Of a stretch of 12,307 bases of DNA, positions 1 to 6,060 are shown piece by piece. Source of the stretch: Entrophospora sp. SA101 (taxonomy: Eukaryota > Glomeromycota > Glomeromycetes > Entrophosporales > Entrophosporaceae); assembly GCA_958430865.1 (NCBI GenBank), contig CAUDNR010000065.1, positions 29,557 to 41,863 of the forward strand, read 5' to 3'. The translations under genes and the position numbers were made by a program. Below the pieces are notes generated by a model, which worked only from the letters and a program-made list of their open reading frames with translations, did not search any database and was not told where the DNA came from. How positions within the stretch are numbered: position 1 is the stretch's first letter; each line of letters opens with the position of its first letter.

Positions 1-188
1 TGGAGGTCTTTTTTGAGTTGGTTATTTTCTTGCTTGGTGTGGACTTGGAGTTGGTAGTCTACATCGAGGAGTGTTTGTTCGTATTTAAACTTTAAAGCTT
101 GTTTTTCTTGGGTTAAGGCTTGATGCTGTTTTAAAGGCACAAAAGCCTTTTTCATCATTTGCCGTAATTGTTGTCCTTGCCAGTTCAT
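1..188 (-). CDS. Coiled-coil phage protein of unknown function, 3' end outside the window
   Basis: The frame is open from ATG at 188 to the left edge (62 codons seen). It is rich in Gln, Lys and Leu and begins MNWQGQQLRQMMKK. The visible part is predominantly charged and helical, with repeated Gln/Lys/Glu spacing typical of a coiled coil and no hydrophobic segment. An AGGAGG lies 11 bases upstream of this ATG. An ATG at 195 is too close to that site, and its frame stops after 36 codons. The gene begins 15 bases after the capsid gene stop and is on the same strand, so it is probably the next gene of the structural operon. Position after a major capsid gene would fit a head-completion, tail or virion-associated protein, but nothing in the sequence identifies it. 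Confidence 0.7.
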   Translation of the reverse strand, partial: MNWQGQQLRQMMKKAFVPLKQHQALTQEKQALKFKYEQTLLDVDYQLQVHTKQENNQLKKDL

Positions 189-203
189 TCTCCATTTCTC
201 CTC

Positions 204-1133
204 CTAATAAGTAGTCCCATCTACCATCACACTAGCATTCTTAAAAGGAATAACTCCTCCAATCACCGTGGGATGGAAATAAAACTTAGTAGCTCCGGAA
301 GCAGCAATCAATTCACTATCAATACCCTCTTCGGCAATAATCGTGTAAGCAAAACTTTCTTTATCTCGCACCATAATCTTATAAGCTCCAGGCATTTTTA
401 AAGATTTCACCTCAGCAAAATCATTTTTTAAGTCTACTCATTGATTATCGGATACATCAGACAAGAAGCGAACTCTTAAAGCATTATATCAGTCGGGGCT
501 AATGTAAATTACTAAGTCTTTGTAGCTTTCACTATTCGTGATTACTTCGTTTCAATCAGTGCTGCCTAGTTTTTGATAACCTTTATTATAATCGCTACTT
601 TCTTCTAAGAGATTGTCAGCTTGTTGGTAAATTCAATTGATTACCTCAATCGCTTTATCTAAGTCATCAATTTTGCCTTCATCTCATTTGGTAATAGCAT
701 TATCATGATAAACTTCCGTAGGGTCAGTCGGACAAAGCTTTTCTAAGACTTTCTTTTTAATGTCCCGAGTAGCTTGAGTTTTAATGTCATCAATTAGTCT
801 TTCGGAAAGTTCAGCCATGAGAGCAGGACTTTGTAAAGCTCTTTTCATGACTTGCTTATTTTGAATAGAAGGATAGACATTATCAAGCATAATGGGCAAA
901 CGGCAAGAGAAAACTATCGGTAACTTCTTAAAATCTTCTCCGGTTAATTCTTTCTTCCACTTCACTCCTTCTAAGGGCTGAGTGCCAATATATTCTCCAA
1001 AAGCTCCGTTATATTCAATGTTAGTTTTAGCAAAGATTTGAAAGGGATTATTAGCATGAATAAGCTTTAAAACTCTTTCTTGAACTATTCTTTCTTGGAG
1101 GTTTTCGAGATAAGGGTTCATTAAGGCAGTCAT
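204..1133 (-). CDS. Probable major capsid protein (HK97-fold type)
   Basis: This is a 309-residue protein if TGA is read as Trp; Trp150, 167, 194, 215 and 232 are TGA-encoded. Under the standard code it falls into several pieces. It has the layout of small-phage head proteins: a helical N-terminal region, a central stretch rich in acidic residues and long helices (about 90-180), a segment reading DLVIYISPDWYNALR (about 207-220) like the strand-helix element of HK97-type capsids, and a beta-rich C-terminus ending in a Phe-rich portion and stop TAG. There is no signal peptide or membrane segment. The start ATG at 1133 shares one base with the stop of the scaffold-like gene upstream and follows a GGAGGAG site. 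The scaffold-then-capsid order supports the call. The assignment rests on layout and context, not on an alignment; another abundant virion protein is the main alternative. Confidence 0.6.
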
Positions 1134-1450
1134 TATTTAACTCCTCCTATTTTAGCATCTAACTTTTGGGTTAAAGTAGTTAAGAATTCATTGCCTTGCT
1201 TAGTTTCCTTTTGGTCGAGTTCAATTCTCCTTTGCCGATGATTTTCTCTTTTTAAAGATTCTTTTTCTTCTTCAGTTTGGCGAAGTTTCCTTTCCGTTTC
1301 CGCTAAGGTTTGCTCAACTTTAACGTAAGAACCTTTCCATTTATCGCGGTCAGTTAAAGCATTTTGAATATCTTGCTTTAAATCGAGTACTAATTTTTCG
1401 TGTTCTTCATTATTGTTTAAGGGGTTTTTGGTTTCGTTGGTGTTGTTCAT
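1133..1450 (-). CDS. Scaffold-like coiled-coil protein
   Basis: This is a 105-residue, highly charged protein starting MNNTNETKNPLNNN. It has a long uninterrupted coiled coil (about residues 15-85, rich in Glu, Lys, Gln and Arg with Leu at heptad-like spacing) and a short tail ending KIGGVK. Small, helical, charged proteins immediately upstream of the major capsid gene are commonly scaffolding proteins, which guide procapsid assembly and are absent from the mature virion. Its only tryptophan is encoded by TGG. There is no Shine-Dalgarno site before ATG 1450, although the capsid ATG at its 3' end has a strong one. No other in-frame start lies between the preceding TAG and 1450. The stop TAA overlaps the capsid start by one base, so translation is probably coupled. 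Confidence 0.65.
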   Translation of the reverse strand: MNNTNETKNPLNNNEEHEKLVLDLKQDIQNALTDRDKWKGSYVKVEQTLAETERKLRQTEEEKESLKRENHRQRRIELDQKETKQGNEFLTTLTQKLDAKIGGVK

Positions 1451-1693
1451 ATGGTTGTTTTTAGAAGGGTTTGATTTAAGCTGCTAAGTCTCGGATTTTG
1501 ATATATCAAAGGCACACGAAAGCATATGAGCTTGACATATCATTGGTATATTAGTAAGTTGGTTTTTGCTGGTTTTTGGAGGAATTTAGGGAGAGAGATT
1601 TTTACTTGGCTTTTGGCTGGTTGGATTGGGCTTTGGTTTTGGCTCACTTTCTTATTATTATTTCTTATCAGGGTAAACCCTTCTAATAAATAA
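1451..1693 (+). CDS. Possible small membrane protein, opposite strand
   Basis: Reading TGA as Trp opens an 80-codon frame from ATG 1451 to TAA 1691-1693, directly back to back with the scaffold-like gene start. The product is basic at its N-terminus and contains one strongly hydrophobic, Trp- and Leu-rich segment (about residues 51-73, reading TWLLAGWIGLWFWLTF and onward), followed by a short polar tail. A holin-like or other small phage membrane protein would look like this. Against it: there is no ribosome binding site before ATG 1451 and only a weak AAAGG before the alternative ATG at 1526, the neighbouring genes lie on the other strand, and a frame of this length could arise by chance once TGA is sense. 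The GT-rich DNA alone would also give a Trp/Leu/Phe-rich peptide. Confidence 0.3.
1497..1510. promoter_or_regulatory. 14-bp perfect palindrome upstream of the capsid operon
   Basis: The sequence TTTGATATATCAAA is perfectly self-complementary and lies about 47 bases upstream of the scaffold-like ATG (1450), inside the divergent region. Its position and symmetry fit an operator for a dimeric regulator or part of a promoter region for the structural genes. AT-rich palindromes of this size also occur by chance, and I see no second copy in the window. Confidence 0.3.
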
Positions 1694-2151
1694 CGCTATG
1701 GAAAAGATGCACTCTTAAAAAAGAAAATTAATAATAAAAGAAAAAGGGTAAAGGAGCAAGTAAGCCAAGGCTTATTTACAAAGTAAATAATTAGTTCAGT
1801 ATACCAACATTTTAGCCAAAAAAACTATTCTCCTCCTGTCTCTGACCAGCAAAAATTAAGTATATTCTTTGCTTACACTTAATCTTGCCTAACTAATCCG
1901 AATGGGGTGAAGTATTTTTCGTTTTAACCAATTAGCTTACTCGCGTAAGGTTGCCTGGTAATCATCCCTTCTACTGCGCCTGCTTACTTTTAATTAGTCC
2001 TTTGGTCAGGTTGTCTGGTTAATTTCAGTCCACCAGCCCGAACCTTTTCTTGGAGCTAACGGCATTCAGCTAGTTAATTAAGGAATTCCCTGCGAGAAAA
2101 AAGACGGCTTGTTATTCTGAGAATAACGGGAATTGCTGATTTCTTTAAGGT
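1694..2151. other. Non-coding region with several inverted repeats; possible structured RNA or origin
   Basis: I find no convincing gene here on either strand with TGA as sense. Several inverted repeats are visible. A 7-bp arm pair (2084-2090 with 2128-2134) encloses a hairpin at 2111-2127 with 7-bp arms. A 5-bp stem 2015-2019/2032-2036 is nested inside 2009-2012/2041-2044. CTTAC-GCGA-GTAAG, read on the minus strand, is a GNRA tetraloop hairpin at 1936-1949. TTATTTAC-AAA-GTAAATAA lies at 1772-1790. A near repeat GGTTGYCTGG occurs at 1949 and 2009. An orphan GGAGGAG on the minus strand (about 1830) has no ATG at a normal distance. Density of stems and the GNRA loop favour an RNA transcribed with the minus-strand operon; a replication origin is the main alternative. 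No known RNA family was recognised. Confidence 0.45.
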
Positions 2152-2559
2152 CTAATCAATAAAAGACCGTTTATTTTGTCCTTGGTAAATGGTTCAATGA
2201 TAAACATTACAAGCATAGATGTTGTGAAAAACATGAACTACTCTTTTTCATTCGTCGTAGATAGTAGTTGGCTTCTTTTCGGTAGAACAAAAAGCATACT
2301 CATTTTCTTTAATTCCCTTTTGTTGGCAAGTAAAGCAGTAAGGTTTTTTGCTAGCATAATAGTTAGCTCAGAGTTTAGATGTCTCAACCTGTTCAAGCGT
2401 CCTAACTTCCAAAAGTGTCTCAACCTGGGATACTGTCTCAACCTCCCCCTTTCTAATCTGTCCCAACCTGGCTAATTTCCTTCTTTCGCTTCTTTGTTGG
2501 TTGAGTTTGGCTTTATTGATTTGGTAGTAAGCTTTAAGTTGTTCTTTGGTATATGGCAT
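2152..2559 (-). CDS. Phage protein with a CxxC motif, unknown function
   Basis: The protein is 135 residues with TGA as Trp at positions 64, 104 and 122. The N-terminal 35 residues are basic and helical (MPYTKEQLKAYYQINKAKLN), a style seen in small phage nucleic-acid-binding proteins. Residues 40-63 form a 6-residue repeat of the type VETxxx. The C-terminal half holds C75-x2-C78 and C91, with a further Cys117, a likely metal site. The start at 2559 is chosen because GGGAGGAGA sits just upstream and because it overlaps the resolvase stop by one base. The 6-residue repeat reflects an 18-bp DNA repeat that may be a functional DNA element. The stop TAG lies within the inverted repeat GGTCT/AGACC. 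I do not recognise the family; its position at the end of the recombination genes suggests a DNA-associated role. Confidence 0.7.
2380..2470 (-). repeat. Five iteron-like direct repeats inside a coding region
   Basis: On the minus strand the motif SAGGTTGRGACA occurs at plus coordinates 2380-2391, 2416-2427, 2434-2445 and 2459-2470, with a degenerate copy at 2398-2409. The first four copies, including the degenerate one, are spaced 18 bp apart. The last is 25 bp away, which is not a multiple of three, so it is read in another frame (Arg-Leu-Gly-Gln rather than Val-Glu-Thr). The motif is therefore kept at DNA level and not as a protein repeat. Iterons for a replication initiator, or sites for another DNA-binding protein, are the likely explanations. 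No initiator gene is visible in this window. Confidence 0.55.
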
Positions 2560-2999
2560 TATTCTCCTCCCTTCTCCTTCCAAAGTCAATAAACCAAATA
2601 AGCATCTAATTGATGAACGCTAATCTTTTGCTTTTGATAAAATCAACCTTTTCCGAGCTTGAATTCTAAGTCTTCGATTTGGGTTTCATCTTTGAATAAT
2701 TTAGCCTTTAAATCTTTAACTTGCTTAACGAGGATACTTTCAATTCTTAATGGCAAACTTTCAATTGCTCCCAGCAACTTCAATAAACTCACTGTCCCTT
2801 GGTGTTGCCTTGAATAAAGATAGTTAGTATTTTCGTAAAGAATAAGAGCAGGCTGATAATCCTTGACTATTTGGCTAATAAAAGCATAATGCTCTTTTCA
2901 ATCTTGATGCTGAAATTCTTGAAAGATTATTTGGCTATTAATTAAGCATATTCCCGTCGTTCCTGTCCCTGAAGGGTCAATGCTTAGTATCTTAACCAT
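2559..2999 (-). CDS. RuvC-like Holliday junction resolvase
   Basis: The protein is 146 residues with an RNase H-like fold signature: strand 1 ILSIDPSGTGTTGI with Asp8, a middle strand ALILYENTNY with Glu56, and a C-terminal helix HQLDAYLVYW with Asp132. The D...E...D order matches the metal-binding residues of RuvC-type crossover junction endonucleases, which cut four-way junctions made during recombination and before packaging. Phage versions of about 150 residues are usual, so the gene looks complete. Trp34, 119 and 138 are TGA codons. The start ATG at 2999 follows AGGAGGAG and lies 8 bases inside the integrase gene. The stop overlaps the next gene by one base. Its neighbours (ERF, SSB-like, integrase) support a recombination role. 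Confidence 0.8.
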
Positions 3000-3861
3000 A
3001 AACTCCTCCTGTTCTCCTTCCTATTTCAGCTAATAGTTCACTAGTGGAATAATTGCTTAAAGATTGATTTTGGTTTTGAAAGATTTTGCTATAATCAGCA
3101 TATAAAGTAGCAAAATCATTGTGAATATAGCCCATGGTTGTTCCTACATTGCTATGTCCGAGTTGTTTTTGGATGGTTTCTAATTTCCCGCCTCGATTAT
3201 AAAGATTAGTTGCCAAAGAACGACGAAAAGTGTGCGGAGTAATAGGCTTGATTATTTCTGCTTTGATTGCTTTTCTTTTAATGAGCATTCTAATTCAAGC
3301 TTCGGTAAATGGCTTTTGGTGGGAAGTTAGAAAGAGGTAATCAGAGGAGTGAGGTTGAAAATACTTAGTTAAAAAGCCAGGGAGGAAAATATAGCGAACT
3401 TTATTTCCCTTGCCATGAACTCGTAAAGAATTGCCTTGTCAATCGGAGTGTTTGGCATTGATTAATTCACCTACTCTTAGCCCTGAATAAAAGAGAAAGT
3501 CGAGAATTAAGTTGTTTCGTTCATGGAGAGCTTTATTTTGTCCAATTTTAACTTGCTTTAATAAAGCTAATTCACTTTCATTAATAGTGGTGTGAAACTT
3601 TTTTTGAATAGTCGGAATAATTCGGTTAATTTTCTTTCATTCGATATTGGCTGATTGGAATTTAGCATAAGAAGCCAAGGCATTTCTTTGGTTCCTTAAA
3701 GTGGAAGGTTGGTATTTAGTTTGATTAGCTTGAAGAAAGTGGCTGATTTGTTCGGTAGTGATTGACCGAGAGCCATATTGTTTAATCGTTCAAAGGTAGC
3801 TACGGATAGTTTTCGGGTGGAGATTTTGTTCTTGTAGTCAGGTTTGATAAAGGTTGTTCAT
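2992..3861 (-). CDS. Tyrosine recombinase (phage integrase / Xer family)
   Basis: The protein is 289 residues. An N-terminal SAM-like core-binding domain (about 1-75, TIRSYLWTIKQYG) is followed by a catalytic domain with all expected residues: Arg129 in SGLRVGEL, Lys151/154 in GKGNKVRYIFLP, His210 and Arg213 in PHTFRRSLAT, His236 in LGHSNVGTTMGYIH and the nucleophile Tyr245. It would cut and rejoin DNA through a covalent 3'-phosphotyrosine, as in site-specific integration or dimer resolution. Trp8, 24, 75, 141 and 189 are TGA; under the standard code only the last 98 residues would be seen. The start ATG at 3861 has AAGGAG 13 bases upstream, within the preceding gene, whose TAG ends one base before. 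The C-terminal tail after Tyr245 (about 44 residues) is longer than in the shortest Xer proteins. No att site was recognised nearby. Confidence 0.93.
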
Positions 3862-3862
3862 G

Positions 3863-4012
3863 CTATTTGACTTGCTCCTTTTCAATAATTTGCTTACAAT
3901 TGCCACAAACTCATTGCTGGGCTATTTTCACCGAGCCTAATTTGAGAATATGTTGATAAGTGGCTGTTTTTTGGCAATTAGGAGATTGATATTGGCAGGG
4001 TTTAGTTTTCAT
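3863..4012 (-). CDS. Small zinc-ribbon protein
   Basis: The protein is 49 residues with C6-x6-C13 near the N-terminus and C36-x2-C39 (WVCGNCKQ) near the C-terminus, the spacing of a short zinc ribbon. Trp35 is TGA. It is basic and has no membrane segment, so a DNA- or RNA-binding accessory role is plausible. An AGAGGA site lies 9 bases before ATG 4012, and the start lies inside the end of the preceding gene. One base separates its TAG from the integrase ATG, so the two are probably translated together. Its function is not recognised. Confidence 0.7.
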
Positions 4013-4289
4013 GGTTTAGTTCCTCTCAATTTACTAAATAATAATGCCCCGCATAATTCCGACAAAAGAAACGATATTTTTGCTTAAAACAATTGCCTTG
4101 GTCGATGATTTGCCAGATTGGGGAGGAGACTTTGTCTTTGAAAGCAAAAATTTTCTTGATGCTGGGTTGGTTTTCGCAAGTGATATTGAGTTGTCAGAAA
4201 TATTGGGCGTATTTCGGATTTTGTCGTTGGTTTTTGTGGTGAATTTGTCCAATGAGATTATAAGTGAATTCAGCTCGTTTTTTATTCAT
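4002..4289 (-). CDS. Small phage protein, unknown function
   Basis: The protein is 95 residues, basic, rich in aromatic residues, starting MNKKRAEFTYNLIGQIHHKN. TGA codes for Trp32 and Trp88. Its alternating hydrophobic pattern (KKIFAFKDK, KYRFFCRNYAGHYYLVNWEEL) suggests a small beta-rich fold such as an OB- or SH3-like barrel. It shares the segment FAFKDK with the next upstream gene product. ATG 4289 follows GGGAGGAAA and overlaps the upstream stop by one base; the 3' end overlaps the zinc-ribbon gene by 11 bases. No catalytic motif is visible. A nucleic-acid-binding accessory role is a guess from the neighbours. Confidence 0.65.
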
Positions 4290-4489
4290 TATTCTTTTCC
4301 TCCCTCTGTAAAGTGCCACCAAGGTTTTTGTTTATCACTGTTTTCACATTTTTCGCATTTATCTTTGAAGGCGAATACTCTCTTGAAAGACATTTCCTGT
4401 TGGCAAAGAGAACAGTTTTTGTTGAGAATTCAAAAGAGGATGCCGAGGGCGAGGAGAGTATTGAGAAAAGTGAGCAGGAGAATTAACAT
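4289..4489 (-). CDS. Small membrane-anchored protein with two CxxC motifs
   Basis: The protein is 66 residues. Residues 2-22 are hydrophobic and form an N-terminal membrane helix (LILLLTFLNTLLALGILFWI). They are followed by two knuckles, C26-x2-C29 and C45-x2-C48, and a polar tail with WW. Trp20 is TGA. The layout suggests a membrane-tethered metal-binding domain; whether the Cys pairs face the cytoplasm cannot be decided, although the lack of positive charge before the helix and Lys24 after it would favour a cytoplasmic C-terminus. AAAGGAGGTCAGC-ATG is a near-perfect ribosome binding site. It overlaps both neighbours. A membrane-bound zinc ribbon inside a replication cassette is unusual; it could tether replication to the membrane. 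Confidence 0.7.
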
Positions 4490-4665
4490 GCTGACCTCCT
4501 TTGCTTTCTAGCTCTTTGGATAGCAATGGCTTCTTTGGCAAGCTTGCCGATTAATTGGCGGTAATGTTGGTAGTTAATGGGTTGGTAAGTTGATTGGATT
4601 GGTTTTGCTTTGCTTGGCTTTTGGAATTTAAAGTAAGCTTTAAGTTTAGTTCAGAGGTTATTCAT
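4483..4665 (-). CDS. Small basic phage protein, unknown function
   Basis: The protein is 60 residues, strongly basic (many Lys and Arg, ending RARKQRRSAC), with a Tyr/Gln-rich middle part and a predicted C-terminal helix (about 34-56). Trp5 is TGA. It has no membrane segment or recognised motif. The start ATG at 4665 follows AAAAGGAGGTCAAAC, an excellent ribosome binding site, and the ends overlap the flanking genes by 7-8 bases. The charge suggests nucleic-acid binding, but the sequence does not show which kind. Confidence 0.65.
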
Positions 4666-5026
4666 GTTTGACCTCCTTTTCGGTAAATCCGGCTTGGGGT
4701 TGGCAAGCTTTACATCATCAATAGTCTTCTTTTTCTTTTAGCTGGTTGGTTCGAAATTTCTCATAACAGCCTTGGCATCTTTCACTATCAGGACACTGGT
4801 TATGGTTCACAATTCTTAATCAAAAAGTTAGAGTGTAAGTTCCGTTTTCGGATTTGGTTATATCGTTAGCATAGTCAGATACTTCAAACTGATAATTACG
4901 CTCTTCAATATCCTTGTCATCGATAAATAAGCCACATCATTTTTGGCTACATTGAAAATCCTTTAAGTATTCCTTGCCTTTCTCGAAAGTAGTATATTCA
5001 GTTAGCTCTAATTCTTCAGTTCCCAT
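4658..5026 (-). CDS. Cys-rich, zinc-binding phage protein
   Basis: The protein is 122 residues with seven cysteines: C26, C31, C78, C84, C87, C105 and C108. The last four form CxxC pairs (CQGC and CKAC), a probable zinc ribbon at about 78-110, preceded by a beta-rich acidic region (about 35-75). Trp30, 69, 103 and 104 are TGA; the consecutive pair just before CKAC is typical of aromatic residues packed on a zinc ribbon. ATG 5026 follows AGGAGGAGCC and overlaps the recombinase stop by one base. The role is probably in DNA or RNA handling, as a partner of the recombinase or resolvase, but no family is recognised. Confidence 0.7.
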
Positions 5027-5652
5027 TATTTAGGCTCCTCCTTTCGCTGGTTAACTCCGTAGTTTTCTTTTCATTGCTGGTATTCAGGAGTGGTTTGGTA
5101 ACGAAGACCATGCTTTTTGATGATTAGGTCTAGGTCTCGGTCGCGATGACGGGTTTTGATTTGTTCGGGAGTTTCTTGTTTGCCATTTTTGAGACGGTTA
5201 GAGTGTTCAACAGTTTTGGTGATGTCGGGGTCTAATTCGTCGGTAGTGGGAATGAGGAAGAACTTAGTTAAGAAGTATTTGATGGCGTAAGTTTCCGCAC
5301 AGCCTTTGGCTTTGGCGGGGTCGGAATTGCTGCCGATAGCTCAGAAATGGAAGGTGAGTTGTTCGGTAGGTTCTTCCGAGTTAGTGAGAATGGCTTGCTT
5401 TAAGTAGCTTATGGTTCACTCTTTTTCGATTTTTTGCTTATTTAATTCTCCTCGGTTATGATATTCACTAGTTGGCTCGCAGACATCACTAAAAGTTAGA
5501 GTGAGCTTCTGTTCGGCAATTAAGGGTTTGAGAATATTTAAAGCTTGCTGTTCGGTAAAATATTTGTAGTTTTGAAACTTATTAAGCTCGGTGCGGCTAA
5601 TAGTTCCGGTTTGGCTTTGAATTTGTGCCAGTTTTTGGTAAATATTAACCAC
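5026..5652 (-). CDS. erf: ERF-family single-strand annealing recombinase
   Basis: The protein is 208 residues. The N-terminal part (IYQKLAQIQSQTGTISRTELN, then KFQNYKYFTEQQALNILKPL) and the later GSNSDPAKAKGCAETYAIKY (about 107-126) match the two conserved blocks of ERF proteins, which anneal complementary single strands during phage recombination and circularisation. The C-terminal third is charged and less conserved, as usual. Trp79, 104 and 194 are TGA. The start is GTG at 5652, chosen because AGGGAGGT sits 7 bases upstream and because no ATG precedes the conserved block; the GTG overlaps the end of the SSB-like gene by 8 bases. It works with the SSB-like protein upstream and the resolvase downstream in the same operon. 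Confidence 0.85.
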
Positions 5653-5986
5653 GGACTACCTCCCTAGCTTGATAAGTAGGCTTGATTTCATAACTAAGGC
5701 AAGTAAAAGAAGGTCGGGAATTATTGCTCTTGGCTCATTGACCAGTTAGTTGAACTTGACTACCTTTAATTAAGTTCGGTTTAGTTTTAAAGACTACCGG
5801 GATTTCTTGGTTTTGGGTTTCTAACTTAAAAAAGCCGTAATAATAGGATTTGCCTTCTTTATCCCTCGTTTCAATTCGAGAAGTTAAAATTCCCGTGATT
5901 ATTTGTTGGTCTAATTGGGAGCTACCAACTGAACTCTTTTTTACATTTGGTTTTTGGGCAGGTCTTGCCATTTCTACGTTGTTCAT
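5645..5986 (-). CDS. Single-stranded DNA-binding (OB-fold) protein
   Basis: The protein is 113 residues. A basic, Pro/Ser-rich N-terminus (1-25) precedes a region rich in beta strands (about 29-100: IITGILTSRIETRDKEGKSY, GFFKLETQNQEIPVVFKTKP, then SQVQLTGQW), typical of an SSB-like OB fold. Trp84 is TGA and is followed by AKSNNSRPSFTCLSYE, the last strand. It lacks the long acidic tail of cellular SSB. It would coat single-stranded DNA during replication or recombination, beside the ERF annealing protein. It is the first gene of the minus-strand early operon. ATG 5986 has no Shine-Dalgarno site, unlike the genes after it. An alternative ATG at 5971 also has none. Confidence 0.7.
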
Positions 5987-6060
5987 AGCTTCTTGGGTTT
6001 ATAGACAAAAAGCTAAAATGGTGATGAGAAGTTGTGTTTACATTAAAAAATATAATTATT
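5987..6060. promoter_or_regulatory. Divergent promoter region between early operon and giant gene
   Basis: This 74-base AT-rich gap is the only space for promoters of two opposed transcription units. On the plus strand TATAAT lies at 6051-6056, only 4 bases before ATG 6061. On the minus strand TATAAA lies at 6003-5998, 11 bases before ATG 5986. Both would place the transcript start at or very close to the start codon, giving leaderless or nearly leaderless mRNAs, which fits the absence of ribosome binding sites. No clear -35 hexamer at the usual distance was seen for either. Confidence 0.4.

Noticed and set aside
85..195. 36-codon minus-strand ORF beginning at ATG 195
   Set aside because: Its ATG is only 4 bases from AGGAGG and the product has no protein-like features; the frame starting at 188 remains open to the window edge.
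1780..2151. Group I intron or RNase P RNA
   Set aside because: A GGTCAGAGACAGG stretch resembles part of an intron core, but the partner elements were not found, and the conserved RNase P blocks are absent.
4044..4511. 155-codon plus-strand ORF
   Set aside because: It lies across three well-supported minus-strand genes that have ribosome binding sites and CxxC or other protein-like features; it is an antisense shadow.
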